The notes: generated from the sequence alone by a model not told the origin. A DNA stretch of 64,000 bases from Pseudomonas oryzihabitans (GCF_007665395.1 NZ_VDND01000014.1:93846-157845), one strand, 5' to 3'; positions 43,571 through 52,287 are shown, counted from the first letter of the stretch. Numbers and translations are program-made.

Positions 43571-43696
43571 CGATGAGTTCCGCTAAAGGATCGCTTAGAA
43601 GCTTTCGTTTGTGCGAGCTGAGGGCTTATCACCACTATGAGCCATCCGCCGGCAGCTTGTCTGGCGTCCATTCAAGCTCAATCAGAGATCATCGTC

Positions 43697-45073
43697 ATGG
43701 CCATCAGCGTCTTCGACCTGTTCAAAATCGGCGTGGGTCCGTCCAGTTCCCATACCGTGGGACCGATGCGGGCCGGCGCCCTCTTCGCCCAGCGCCTGGT
43801 CGACGAGGGGCTGCTGGAGCAGGTAAAGCGGGTCGAGGTGCGCCTCTATGGCTCGCTGTCGGCCACTGGCGTCGGCCACGGCACCGACCGCGCCACCCTG
43901 ATCGGCCTGATGGGCGAATGGCCGGATCGCGTCGATCCCGCCGCCGTGGAGCCGCGCATCGAAGCCCTGCGCAACGAACGCCAGCTGCTGCTGGCCGGGT
44001 GCCAGGCGATCCATTTCGACTGGCAGGAAGACCTGCTGCTGCTTGACGAAAGCCTGCCCTACCACCCCAACGCCATGACCCTGACCGCCTTCGGCGCCAC
44101 CGGCGAGGTGGCCGAGGCCACCTACTACTCCATCGGCGGTGGCTTCGTGGTGGATGCCGCCCAGGCTGCCAGCGGCCGGCTGGACAGCGACACCACCGAG
44201 TTGCCCTACGAATTCTCCAGCGGCGCCGAGCTGCTGCACCTGTGCCACAGCCATGGCCTGGGCGTGGCCGAGCTGATGCTGGCGAACGAGAAGAGCTGGC
44301 GCACCGAAGACGAGATCCGCAGTGGCCTGCTGCGCATCTGGGGCGTGATGCGCGAATGCGTCCAGAACGGACTGACCAACGAAGGCATCCTGCCCGGCGG
44401 CCTCAAGGTGCGCCGCCGTGCCGCCCGCCTGCACCAGAGCCTGCAAGCCATCGGCAAGCCCAACGTCATCGGCTCCACCCTCTCCGCCATGGAATGGGTC
44501 AACCTCTTCGCCCTGGCGGTGAACGAGGAGAACGCCGCCGGCGGGCGCATGGTCACCGCCCCCACCAACGGCGCAGCCGGGATCATCCCGGCGGTGCTGA
44601 TGTACTACATGAAATTCAACCCCGACGCCTGCGACGACGACGTGGTGCGCTTCATGCTCGCCGCTGCGGCCGTCGGCATCCTGTGCAAGAAGAACGCCTC
44701 CATCTCCGGAGCCGAGGTGGGCTGCCAGGGTGAGGTCGGCTCGGCCTGCGCCATGGCCGCCGCCGGTCTGGCCGAGGTGCTGGGCGCCAGCCCGGAGCAG
44801 CTGGAAAACGCCGCCGAGATCGGCCTGGAGCACAACCTGGGCCTGACCTGCGACCCGGTGGGTGGCCTGGTGCAGGTGCCCTGCATCGAGCGCAACGCCA
44901 TCGCCGCGGTCAAGGCGATCAACGCCGCCCAGATGGCCCTGCGCGGCGACGGCGAGCACTTCATCTCCCTCGACCAGGTGATCCGCACCATGAAGGAAAC
45001 CGGCGCGGACATGCACAGCAAGTACAAGGAAACCTCCCGTGGCGGCCTGGCGGTCACCTTCGTGGAGTGCTGA
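43697..45073 (+). CDS. sdaA: L-serine ammonia-lyase (serine dehydratase), [4Fe-4S] type
   Basis: Converts L-serine to pyruvate and ammonia with a [4Fe-4S] cluster. The ATG of MAISVFDLFKIGVGPSSSHT gives 458 residues, the standard single-chain length. The N-terminal ACT-like beta domain is followed by the alpha domain with NEENAAGGRMVTAPTNGAAGIIP. Cluster Cys residues fall at 343, 385 and 396. The protein ends in Cys458, the same numbering as I recall for the structurally studied Legionella enzyme, where the terminal Cys reaches into the active site. This supports the chosen start over an upstream Met at 43637. Confidence 0.95.
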   Translation: MAISVFDLFKIGVGPSSSHTVGPMRAGALFAQRLVDEGLLEQVKRVEVRLYGSLSATGVGHGTDRATLIGLMGEWPDRVDPAAVEPRIEALRNERQLLLAGCQAIHFDWQEDLLLLDESLPYHPNAMTLTAFGATGEVAEATYYSIGGGFVVDAAQAASGRLDSDTTELPYEFSSGAELLHLCHSHGLGVAELMLANEKSWRTEDEIRSGLLRIWGVMRECVQNGLTNEGILPGGLKVRRRAARLHQSLQAIGKPNVIGSTLSAMEWVNLFALAVNEENAAGGRMVTAPTNGAAGIIPAVLMYYMKFNPDACDDDVVRFMLAAAAVGILCKKNASISGAEVGCQGEVGSACAMAAAGLAEVLGASPEQLENAAEIGLEHNLGLTCDPVGGLVQVPCIERNAIAAVKAINAAQMALRGDGEHFISLDQVIRTMKETGADMHSKYKETSRGGLAVTFVEC

Positions 45074-45136
45074 GGCAGCCTTGACGTGGGCGGTATGGAT
45101 TACCGAAAGTCGGGGTTTACCTGCATGGGAAGCCCC

Positions 45137-45613
45137 ATGAGCCTCGACTCCGTCCGCCAGCACCTCGCCCGCATCGCGCCCGACCTCGAGATCCTCGAGG
45201 CCACCACCAGTACCGCGACCGTTACCCTGGCCGCGGCCGCCCATGGCGTGGAGCCGGGGCGAATCGCCAAGACCCTGGGGCTGAAAGTCGGCGACCAGCA
45301 ACTTCTACTGGTCGCCCGTGGCGATGCGCGGCTGGACAACCGCAAGCTGAAAGCGGCCTTCGGTGGCAAGGCCAAGCTGCTCGATGCCGCGACCGTGGAA
45401 GGTCTCACCGGGCATCCGGTGGGTGGCGTCTGCCCTTTCGGGCTGGCCACCCCGCTGCCGGTCTATTGCGACGAATCGCTGAAAGCCTTCGACGAGGTGC
45501 TACCGGCCGCAGGCGCCATCCACAGCTGCGTGCGCCTCACGCCGGAGCGGCTGGCCGAACTCAGCGAGGCGCGCTGGGTGGATGTCTGCGAGGTAGGCGA
45601 TCAGCGCAGCTGA
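45137..45613 (+). CDS. YbaK/EbsC-family aminoacyl-tRNA deacylase
   Basis: 158 residues from the ATG of MSLDSVRQHLARI (GGGAAG upstream; Met codons at 45125 and 45086 are possible earlier starts). The INS/ProX deacylase fold shows RIAKTLGLKVGDQQLLLVARGDARLD with the conserved catalytic-type Lys in the IAKTL motif, and the VGGVCPFGLATPLPVYCDESL segment. Family members clear mischarged tRNAs (for example Cys- or Ala-tRNAPro); the exact substrate is not clear. It follows sdaA by 63 bases and overlaps the end of a convergent small gene by 13 bases. Confidence 0.9.
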   Translation: MSLDSVRQHLARIAPDLEILEATTSTATVTLAAAAHGVEPGRIAKTLGLKVGDQQLLLVARGDARLDNRKLKAAFGGKAKLLDAATVEGLTGHPVGGVCPFGLATPLPVYCDESLKAFDEVLPAAGAIHSCVRLTPERLAELSEARWVDVCEVGDQRS

Positions 45614-45729
45614 TCGTTCTTTTCCACGTCGCGGCGGTCCTTGTTCAGCATGACGCAGGCGTAGTAGCCGCTGCCGAGCAGGATGAGTGCGAGCACGCTG
45701 AAAAGAATCATGAAGATACCATCGTCCAT
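45601..45729 (-). CDS. Small single-span membrane protein (42 residues)
   Basis: Begins MDDGIFMILFSVLALILLGS and continues with GYYACVMLNKDRRDVEKNDQLR. One hydrophobic helix (about 5-28) is followed by a short, charged cytoplasmic-type tail. A GGAGG ribosome binding site lies six bases before the ATG, a strong sign of a real gene. The stop codon lies 13 bases inside the convergent ybaK-family gene. It matches no named family that I can recall. Confidence 0.72.
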   Translation of the reverse strand: MDDGIFMILFSVLALILLGSGYYACVMLNKDRRDVEKNDQLR

Positions 45730-45874
45730 GGCTGCCTCCGCGGGATGCCAGAAAGGGATGAGCAGAGCTTAGGCCTCAGGGCCGGGGCTTTACAGCAGCA
45801 GGTAACCGCCGGAAAAACCGGATCAGATGGGATCAGCCTCGCTATAGTGACGGTCTCCCCTGCCCTGGCCCCGC

Positions 45875-47278
45875 ATGAAGCGCTACGAAAGATTCGCCGA
45901 CCAGCTCGCCACCCTGATGACCACCGGTGTCCTCGCCCCGGGCGAGCGCCTGCCGTCGGTACGTAGCGCTAGCCAGACCCACGGCATCAGCCCCTCCACG
46001 GTGTTCCAGGCCTATTACCTGCTGGAAAGCCGTGGCCTGATCGAGGCCCGGGAGCGCTCCGGCTACTTCGTCCGCGAACCGGCCCGGGCGCGGGACGCGG
46101 CGCCGCTGCTGGCGCCGCTGGAAGGCACCGAGGTAGCCGTCAGCGACCTGGTGTACTCGGTGCTGCAATCGCTGCAGGATCCAGGCATCGTGCCCTTCGG
46201 CTCGGCCTTTCCCAGCCCGGATCTCTTCCCCCTGGCGCGGCTGGCCCGCAGCATGGCCCACGGCCTGCGCGACCTGCCCGCCCAGGACCTCACCGCCTAC
46301 GTCACCCTCGGCCATCCGGAGCTGCGCCGGCAGATCGCCCGGCGCTACGGCCTCGCCGGCATGCCGGAGGTCGGCGAGGAACTGGTGATCACCCACGGCG
46401 CCCTGGAGGCGCTGAACCTGGGCCTGCAGAGCCTGACCCGGCCCGGTGACCTGGTGGCGGTGGAAAGCCCGGCCTTCTACGCCAGCCTGCAGGTGCTGGA
46501 ACGGCTGCAGCTCAAGGCGGTGGAGATCCCGGTCGACCCCGCGCACGGCCTGAATCTGGACGCCCTGGAAGAGGCCCTCGGCCGCCTGCCGATCAGGGCC
46601 TGCTGGTTCATGAGCGGCTTGCAGAACCCCACCGGCGCCAGCCTCGACGAGGCCAGCCAGCGGCGGCTCTATGCCCTCTTGCAGCGCCATCAGGTGCCGC
46701 TACTGGAAGATGACGTCTACGCCGAACTGTACAGCGGCGGCGAGCCGCACCGCCCGATCAAGCGCTTCGACACCGACGGCCTGGTACTGCACTGCGGCTC
46801 CTTTTCCAAGTGCCTGGCCCCGGGTTACCGTGTTGGCTGGATCGCGGCCGGCCGCCAGGCGGGCGCCGTCGCCCGACTACGGCTGATGACCACCATCACC
46901 CCCTCGATGCCGGCCCAGGCCGCCCTGGCGGACTATCTGCAACACGGCGGCTACGAGCGCCACCTACGCCGCCTGCGCCTGAGTCTCGACCGCCAGCGCC
47001 AGGCGATGCTGGCGGCAGCGCGGCGCTACTTCCCCGCCGACACCCACGTCAGCCGGCCCCAGGGCGGCTACTTTCTGTGGTTCGAATTGCCTACGCGGGT
47101 GGACAGCCTGGCGCTCTACCGCCAGGCCCTGGTCGAGGGCATCAGCCTGGCGCCAGGACCGATCTTTTCCGCGCAACAGGGCTTTCGCCACTGCATCAGG
47201 CTCAATTGCGGCCATCCTTGGGACGAACGTAGCGAGACGGCCATGGCCAAGCTAGGGGCGTTGCTGGCAGGGCTCTGA
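45875..47278 (+). CDS. MocR-type PLP-dependent regulator (GntR HTH fused to class I aminotransferase)
   Basis: 467 residues. An N-terminal GntR winged helix (about 3-68) has VLAPGERLPSVRSASQTHGISPSTVFQAYYLLE. The aminotransferase-fold domain (about 95-465) carries NPTGA, LLEDDVYAEL and the PLP-binding Lys312 in GSFSKCLAPGYRVGW. Such proteins are regulators that sense amino acids, vitamin B6 or related ligands and usually do not catalyse transamination. Two direct GGATCAG repeats lie just upstream (45820-45836), ahead of a TATAGT -10-like box at 45843. The neighbouring regulated gene is not obvious. Confidence 0.93.
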   Translation: MKRYERFADQLATLMTTGVLAPGERLPSVRSASQTHGISPSTVFQAYYLLESRGLIEARERSGYFVREPARARDAAPLLAPLEGTEVAVSDLVYSVLQSLQDPGIVPFGSAFPSPDLFPLARLARSMAHGLRDLPAQDLTAYVTLGHPELRRQIARRYGLAGMPEVGEELVITHGALEALNLGLQSLTRPGDLVAVESPAFYASLQVLERLQLKAVEIPVDPAHGLNLDALEEALGRLPIRACWFMSGLQNPTGASLDEASQRRLYALLQRHQVPLLEDDVYAELYSGGEPHRPIKRFDTDGLVLHCGSFSKCLAPGYRVGWIAAGRQAGAVARLRLMTTITPSMPAQAALADYLQHGGYERHLRRLRLSLDRQRQAMLAAARRYFPADTHVSRPQGGYFLWFELPTRVDSLALYRQALVEGISLAPGPIFSAQQGFRHCIRLNCGHPWDERSETAMAKLGALLAGL

Positions 47279-47307
47279 ATGACGATAGGTCAGGAGAGGT
47301 AGACGAA

Positions 47308-47344
47308 TTAATTTACCAAAGGTAACTTACTGCTGGTAAATTAA
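47308..47344. promoter_or_regulatory. Nested palindromic operator upstream of the quinone reductase-TetR pair
   Basis: TTAATTTACCA (47308-47318) and TGGTAAATTAA (47334-47344) are exact inverted repeats 15 bases apart. Inside them is a second exact dyad, TTACC-AAA-GGTAA (47313-47325). The site lies 19-55 bases before the oxidoreductase start, overlapping the promoter region, as expected for an autoregulating TetR repressor encoded in the same operon. Confidence 0.7.
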
Positions 47345-47362
47345 CTCCTGAGGCTATCTCTG

Positions 47363-47977
47363 ATGCATGCTCTCATCGTCGTCGCCCATCCCTTGCAAGA
47401 CTCCTTGACCAACGCCGTCGCCGCTGAGCTTGCCAAGGGTATTGCCGCGGCCAATTGTGCGGACTCGTGGGAAATCGCCGATCTCGTCGGCGCAGGCTTC
47501 GATCCGCGCTTCAACCGGGAAGATCTGGCGCTTTTCCATGGAAATAACGCCCCAGCCGCCGATATCGCCACCGAACATGCCCGGCTGGAACGGGCAGATG
47601 CGCTGGTGCTGGTCTATCCCTTGTATTGGTGGTCCTTCCCAGCGGTGCTCAAAGGCTGGATCGACCGTGTCTTCAGCTACGGGTGGGCCTACGAAGACAA
47701 GGACGGCACCCTGGTGAAGAAGCTGGGCTGGCTACCCGTTCATCTCGTCGCCTTGGGTGGCGCTGATCGCGGCACCCTCGCGCGGCACGGCTACGAGGGA
47801 GCCATGAAAACCCAAATTGATCACGGCATCTTCGGCTACTGCGGGGCTCCGGTGAAGACATCGACACTACTACTGGCTTCCGACGTCGGCTATCCCGAAG
47901 CCCATCTCCAGCAGGCGCTCTCGTTGGGGCAGAGCCTATTCGCCGCGCACCCTATCCAGCAGGAGCGGCCTAGATGA
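47363..47977 (+). CDS. NAD(P)H dehydrogenase (quinone) family flavoprotein
   Basis: 204-residue flavodoxin-like-fold oxidoreductase. It begins MHALIVVAHPLQDSLTNAVA, the FMN/FAD phosphate loop of the NQO/KefF family, and has DALVLVYPLYWWSFPAVLKGWIDRVFSYGWAY, the typical flavin and quinone contact region. Probably reduces quinones or other electrophiles in two-electron steps. Its last four bases overlap the TetR gene start, and a TetR-type operator lies upstream, so the pair probably responds to a quinone or electrophile stress. Base composition is less GC-rich at third codon positions than the neighbours. Confidence 0.92.
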   Translation: MHALIVVAHPLQDSLTNAVAAELAKGIAAANCADSWEIADLVGAGFDPRFNREDLALFHGNNAPAADIATEHARLERADALVLVYPLYWWSFPAVLKGWIDRVFSYGWAYEDKDGTLVKKLGWLPVHLVALGGADRGTLARHGYEGAMKTQIDHGIFGYCGAPVKTSTLLLASDVGYPEAHLQQALSLGQSLFAAHPIQQERPR

Positions 47978-48588
47978 CGCCTACCCCTAGCGCCTCCTCG
48001 CGGCGACGCCTGTCCCGTGAAGCCCGTACGCGCCAGTTGCTGGACGCGGCCTGGCAACTGATCGCCGACGAGGGTACCGATGCGCTCACCCTCATTCATC
48101 TCAGCGAAGTGGCAGGGGTCACCAAGCCATTGGTTTACGACCACTTCGGTAGTCGCAACGGCCTGCTGGCAGCGCTGTATGAGGATTACGACGTGCGCCA
48201 GACGGCGCTGTTCGACGCGGCCGTCGCCGCCGCCGAGCCGACCCGGGAGGCCAAGGCGCGGACCATCGCCATCAGCTACGTCAATTGTGTCCTGACCCAG
48301 GGGCGGGACATCGCCGAGGTGCTGGCGGCCTTGAGCGGCTCGCCGGAACTATCCGCCGTCAAGCACCGCTATCAACAGCTGTTCATCGACAAGTGCTCCG
48401 CGCTTCTGGCGCCCTTCGTCGGCCCCCGCGGCCTGACCAAGGCGGGACTTTGGGGGCTGCTGGGCGCAGCTGACGCCCTGGCGAATGCAGCGGTGGCCGG
48501 AGACATCGGTGCCACCGAGGCTGCCGGGGAGCTGCAGTCGGCCCTATTGGACCTGCTCAACCGCAGCGATCGGAGCGCCCCCGACTAG
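47974..48588 (+). CDS. TetR-family transcriptional regulator
   Basis: 204 residues. The helix-turn-helix lies at about 20-68, with RQLLDAAWQLIADEGTDALTLIHLSEVAGVTKPLVYDHFGSRNGLL, split here only as a family pattern: DALTLIHLSEVAGVTKPLVY is the DNA-recognition part. The C-terminal ligand domain is helical and variable. ATGA overlap with the quinone reductase gene means one transcript. It is the likely repressor binding 47308-47344. Convergent overlap of 4 bases with the lipoprotein gene. Confidence 0.93.
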   Translation: MTPTPSASSRRRLSREARTRQLLDAAWQLIADEGTDALTLIHLSEVAGVTKPLVYDHFGSRNGLLAALYEDYDVRQTALFDAAVAAAEPTREAKARTIAISYVNCVLTQGRDIAEVLAALSGSPELSAVKHRYQQLFIDKCSALLAPFVGPRGLTKAGLWGLLGAADALANAAVAGDIGATEAAGELQSALLDLLNRSDRSAPD

Positions 48589-48884
48589 AGACCGCCGCGC
48601 ACGCTGCCGCGCCCGCCGATGGCGGCCGGCAGCGACAGCGGCAGCAGCAGGGTGTCGAACAGGGCGCTGCCGGGCAGGTCCAGCACCGGCCAGGCCGGCG
48701 CCTCGGCGCCGAAGCGATCCTGGGCGCAGCAGCCGCCTTGGAGGGCATAGAGATCCAACCGGGTGCCGGCATAGACCACCGGTGCGCCGGGCTTGGCAGC
48801 GTCCAGGGTGCGCGCCGTGGCGCAGCCGCCGAGGACCAGCACGGTCGTCAGCAGCAGGCCGAGGCGCGCGACGGCCCTAGTCAT
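48585..48884 (-). CDS. YceK/YidQ-family lipoprotein
   Basis: 99-residue protein with a lipoprotein signal peptide ending in the lipobox LVLGGC (Cys21). The mature part contains VYAGTRLDLYAL, an AWPVLDLPGSALFDTLLLPLSLP stretch (the D-P/L-P-x-S-x-x-x-D-T-x-x-L-P pattern) typical of the DUF1375 YceK/YidQ lipoproteins. Residues after the lipobox (Ala, Thr) suggest outer-membrane sorting. Function unknown. Its start overlaps the ubiX stop by 8 bases. Confidence 0.88.
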   Translation of the reverse strand: MTRAVARLGLLLTTVLVLGGCATARTLDAAKPGAPVVYAGTRLDLYALQGGCCAQDRFGAEAPAWPVLDLPGSALFDTLLLPLSLPAAIGGRGSVRGGL

Positions 48885-49512
48885 CGTTGCCAGACAGGTG
48901 ATGTTCGCCCCAGCGCGGCAGCATGTCCTGGGGGATGCCCAGGGTGTTGAGGATGCGTGCCACCACGAAGTCCACCAGGTCGTCGAGGGTCTGCGGCTGG
49001 TGGTAGAAGCCCGGCGAGGCCGGCAGGATGGTCACACCGAGGTTGGACAGCTTGAGCATGTTTTCCAGGTGGATGCTGGAGAATGGCGACTCGCGCGGGA
49101 CCAGGATCAGCTGGCGCCGCTCCTTGAGCGCCACGTCCGCAGCGCGTTCGATGAGGTTGTTGCTGGCCCCGGTGGCGATGGCCGAGAGGGTGCCGGTGGA
49201 ACAGGGGCAGACCACCATGGCCGCGGGGGCGCTGGAGCCGGAGGCTGGCGGCGCCATCCAGTCGCTCTGGCCGAACACCCGCACCTGGCCCGGCGCCGCG
49301 CCGGTGTATTCGGTGAGAAAGGCCTGCATGGCCTGGGGCTTGGGTGGCAGCACCACGTCGGTCTCGGTGGCCATCACCAGTTGTGCGGCCCTGGAGATGA
49401 GGAAGTGCACCTCGCGCTCTTCCTGCACCAGGCAGTCCAGCAGGCGCAGCCCGTACTGGGCGCCCGAGGCGCCGGTCAGCGCCAGGGTGATGCGTTCGGG
49501 GCCGGCCATCAT
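48877..49512 (-). CDS. ubiX: Flavin prenyltransferase UbiX
   Basis: Makes the prenylated FMN cofactor used by UbiD in ubiquinone synthesis. 211 residues, beginning MMAGPERITLALTGASGAQYG, the flavin-binding loop (ATGATG; the second Met is equally possible). The conserved VVCPCSTGTLSAIATGASNNLIERAADV segment, PRESPFSSIHLENMLKLSNLG and LPASPGFYHQPQ, which bind phosphate and dimethylallyl groups, are intact. The start overlaps the mpl stop. Confidence 0.96.
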   Translation of the reverse strand: MMAGPERITLALTGASGAQYGLRLLDCLVQEEREVHFLISRAAQLVMATETDVVLPPKPQAMQAFLTEYTGAAPGQVRVFGQSDWMAPPASGSSAPAAMVVCPCSTGTLSAIATGASNNLIERAADVALKERRQLILVPRESPFSSIHLENMLKLSNLGVTILPASPGFYHQPQTLDDLVDFVVARILNTLGIPQDMLPRWGEHHLSGNDD

Positions 49513-50864
49513 GCCTGCTCCAAGGCGGCGGCCAGCTTGCCGTGCAGGCCGCCGAAGCCGCCATTGCTCATGATCACCACGTGGGTGGGGCCGTCCAATT
49601 TAGCCTGGACCCGGGCGATGATGGCTTCCAGGGAATCGCAGACCACCGCCGGTACCTGGCAGGCGGCGGCGGTCCCGGCCAGGTCCCAGCCCAGATTCGG
49701 CGGGGCATACCAGATGACGCTGTCGGCGCCGGTGACGCTCTCCGGCAGGCCGTCGCGGTGGGCGCCCAGCTTCATGGAATTGGAGCGCGGCTCGATGACG
49801 GCGATGATCCGCTCGCTGCCGACCCGGGCGCGCAGCCCCTGCAGGGTGGTGGCGATGGCGGTCGGGTGGTGGGCGAAGTCGTCGTAGACGGTCACGCCGC
49901 GCACCTCGGCGACCTTCTCCATGCGCCGCTTGACGCTGCGGAATTGACTCAGGGCGGCGACGCCCAGGCTCGGCACCACGCCGACGTGGCGAGCCGCCGC
50001 CAGGGTGGCCAGGGCATTGGCCACGTTGTGCTGGCCGGTCAGTTCCCAGTTCACCGTGCCCTGCACCGCGCCGTCGAACAGCACCTCGAAGCGCGAGCCG
50101 TCCTCGGCCAGCAGGCGCGCCTGCCACTGGCCACCTGCGCCGGTGGTCTGCACCGGGGTCCAGCAGCCCATCTCCAACACCTGCACCAGCGCCGTCTCGG
50201 CGGTGGGATGGATGATCAGGCCAGAGCTGGGAATGGTCCGCACCAGATGGTGGAACTGCCGCTCGATGGCCGCCAGATCCGGGAAGATGTCCGCGTGATC
50301 GTATTCCAGGTTGTTGAGGATGGTGGTGCGCGGTCGGTAGTGGACGAACTTGGATCTCTTGTCGAAGAAGGCACTGTCGTATTCGTCGGCTTCCACCACG
50401 AAGAAGGGCGTGCCGCCCAGCCGCGCCGAGATGCCGAAATTCTGTGGTACCCCGCCGATGAGAAAGCCCGGACTCATGCCGGCGTGCTCCAGCACCCAGG
50501 CCAGCATGCTGGTGGTGGTGGTCTTGCCGTGGGTCCCGGCGACCGCCAGCACCCAGCGGCCCTGCAGCACGTGCTCGGCCAGCCACTGGGGGCCGGAGAC
50601 ATAGGGCAGCCCCTTGTCCAGCACGTATTCCACCGCCGGATTGCCGCGAGACAGGGCATTGCCGATCACCACCAGGTCCGGCGCGGGGTCGAGTTGCGCC
50701 GGATCGTAGCCCTGGGTCAGCTCGATGCCCTGGGCTTCCAGCTGGGTGCTCATGGGCGGATAGACGTTGGCATCGGAGCCGGTCACGCGATGGCCGGCTT
50801 CCTTGGCCAGCACCGCGAGCGACCCCATGAAGGTGCCGCAGATACCGAGGATGTGGATGTGCAT
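49509..50864 (-). CDS. mpl: UDP-N-acetylmuramate:L-alanyl-gamma-D-glutamyl-meso-diaminopimelate ligase
   Basis: Murein-recycling Mur ligase that attaches recovered tripeptide to UDP-MurNAc. 451 residues. The N-terminal UDP-binding domain begins MHIHILGICGTFMGSLAVLAKE. The central ATP-binding domain carries AVAGTHGKTTTTSM (about 108-121) and VEADEYDSAFFDKRSKFVHY. The C-terminal ligase domain has YDDFAHHPTAIATTL and EPRSNSMKLG. Operon mpl-ubiX-lipoprotein on the minus strand. Confidence 0.96.
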   Translation of the reverse strand: MHIHILGICGTFMGSLAVLAKEAGHRVTGSDANVYPPMSTQLEAQGIELTQGYDPAQLDPAPDLVVIGNALSRGNPAVEYVLDKGLPYVSGPQWLAEHVLQGRWVLAVAGTHGKTTTTSMLAWVLEHAGMSPGFLIGGVPQNFGISARLGGTPFFVVEADEYDSAFFDKRSKFVHYRPRTTILNNLEYDHADIFPDLAAIERQFHHLVRTIPSSGLIIHPTAETALVQVLEMGCWTPVQTTGAGGQWQARLLAEDGSRFEVLFDGAVQGTVNWELTGQHNVANALATLAAARHVGVVPSLGVAALSQFRSVKRRMEKVAEVRGVTVYDDFAHHPTAIATTLQGLRARVGSERIIAVIEPRSNSMKLGAHRDGLPESVTGADSVIWYAPPNLGWDLAGTAAACQVPAVVCDSLEAIIARVQAKLDGPTHVVIMSNGGFGGLHGKLAAALEQA

Positions 50865-51123
50865 GACAGGCGGGCTCCGCTACAGAATTGAACGGCGGCA
50901 AGGTTAGCACGGGGGGCCAGAGTGCCGGCGCGCTAGCCGTCGCGGATGCCCAAGTGCCACGGCGCTCGCCACGCCCAGGGCATTTCAAAGGGAAGCCTTG
51001 AGACAGGCTCCGTCCCTTGAAGCAAGGGCATATCTACCATTTGGATTTATATTTTAGAATCATTCACTTTTAATGATAAGCCCCGTTTCCTAGGCTAGAG
51101 ACCTTCCGTTCAGGAGCTCTGCC

Positions 51124-52287
51124 ATGCCTCTCGCCGATGCCTTAACACTGCGCCAGAGCAAACCCTTCAGTCAGCTCGACCGACCACTGGAGGTCATCCG
51201 CCAGTTCACCCCCCACTGGTTCGCCGTGACCATGGGCACCGGCATCCTGGCCCTCGCCCTGGCAGCTTTCCCGCTGCCGATCCCGGGGCTGCATCAGGTC
51301 GCAGAAGGCCTTTGGCTGCTCAACGCCCTGCTGTTCACCCTGTTCGCCGGACTCTACGCCGCCCGCTGGCTGCTGTTCTTCGACGAAGCCCGGCAAATAT
51401 TCGCCCACGCCACCGTCTCGATGTTCTTCGGCACCATTCCCATGGGCCTGGCGACGCTGATCAATGGGCTGTTGCTGTTTGGCCTGCCGCGCTGGGGTGA
51501 GGCCGTGGTGCCCCTGGCCCTCGGCCTCTGGTGGCTGGATGCGGCCATGGCACTGGCCTGCGGGGTGTTGATTCCCTACCTGATGTTCACTCGCCAGGAG
51601 CATCGCATCGACCAGATGACCGCCGTCTGGCTGCTGCCCGTGGTGGCGGCGGAAGTCGCCGCTGCCAGCGGCGGGCTGCTGGTCCCACACCTGGCGGCTG
51701 GCGAGCAATTCACCGTGCTCATCGCCAGCTATGTGCTCTGGGCCTACTCGGTGCCCATCGCCCTGAGTCTGCTGGTGATCCTGCTGCTGCGCCTGGCACT
51801 GCACAAGCTGCCGCCGGCCAGCATGGCGGCGTCGAGCTGGCTGGCGCTGGGGCCGATCGGCACCGGAGCCCTGGGCCTGCTCGTGCTGGGCACCGATGCG
51901 CCAGCAGTGTTGGCCGCCCAGGGGCTGGCCGGCATCGGCGAGATTGCCAAGGGGCTGGGCCTGCTGGGCGCCGTATTGTTATGGGGCCTGGGGCTCTGGT
52001 GGTTGGCCCTGGCCGTGCTGGTCACCGGGCGCTACACCCGCCAGGGTATACCCTTCAACCTGGGCTGGTGGGGCTTCACCTTTCCCCTGGGCGTCTATGC
52101 GCTGACCACCCTGCACCTGGGCGAGGCCTTGGCGGCGCCCTTCTTCACCGGCCTGGGCGCCGTGCTAGTGGTGGCGCTGGTCCTGCTGTGGACCCTAGTC
52201 GCCAGCCGCACCCTGGCGGGTGCCTATCGCGGCAGTCTGTTCGTCTCGCCCTGCATCGCCCACCTTTGTCCGAAGACGGCGCGCTAG
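51124..52287 (+). CDS. TDT-family transporter (TehA/SLAC1 fold)
   Basis: 387-residue membrane protein with about ten helices. The first helix contains FTPHWFAVTMGTGILALAL, the signature of the TDT family (TehA, Mae1, Ssu1), and the C-terminal half has NLGWWGFTFPLGVYALTTL, also typical. Family substrates include malate, sulfite and anions; NLGWWGFTFP-type members are often annotated as C4-dicarboxylate or sulfite exporters, and which applies is unknown. The upstream region is AT-rich with a dyad ATCATT-N7-AATGAT (51059-51077). Convergent 4-base overlap with the sigma54 regulator gene. Confidence 0.9.
   Translation: MPLADALTLRQSKPFSQLDRPLEVIRQFTPHWFAVTMGTGILALALAAFPLPIPGLHQVAEGLWLLNALLFTLFAGLYAARWLLFFDEARQIFAHATVSMFFGTIPMGLATLINGLLLFGLPRWGEAVVPLALGLWWLDAAMALACGVLIPYLMFTRQEHRIDQMTAVWLLPVVAAEVAAASGGLLVPHLAAGEQFTVLIASYVLWAYSVPIALSLLVILLLRLALHKLPPASMAASSWLALGPIGTGALGLLVLGTDAPAVLAAQGLAGIGEIAKGLGLLGAVLLWGLGLWWLALAVLVTGRYTRQGIPFNLGWWGFTFPLGVYALTTLHLGEALAAPFFTGLGAVLVVALVLLWTLVASRTLAGAYRGSLFVSPCIAHLCPKTAR

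Noticed and set aside
51059..51077. ATCATT-N7-AATGAT dyad upstream of the TDT transporter
   Set aside because: Short arms in AT-rich DNA; no regulator gene nearby to pair with it.
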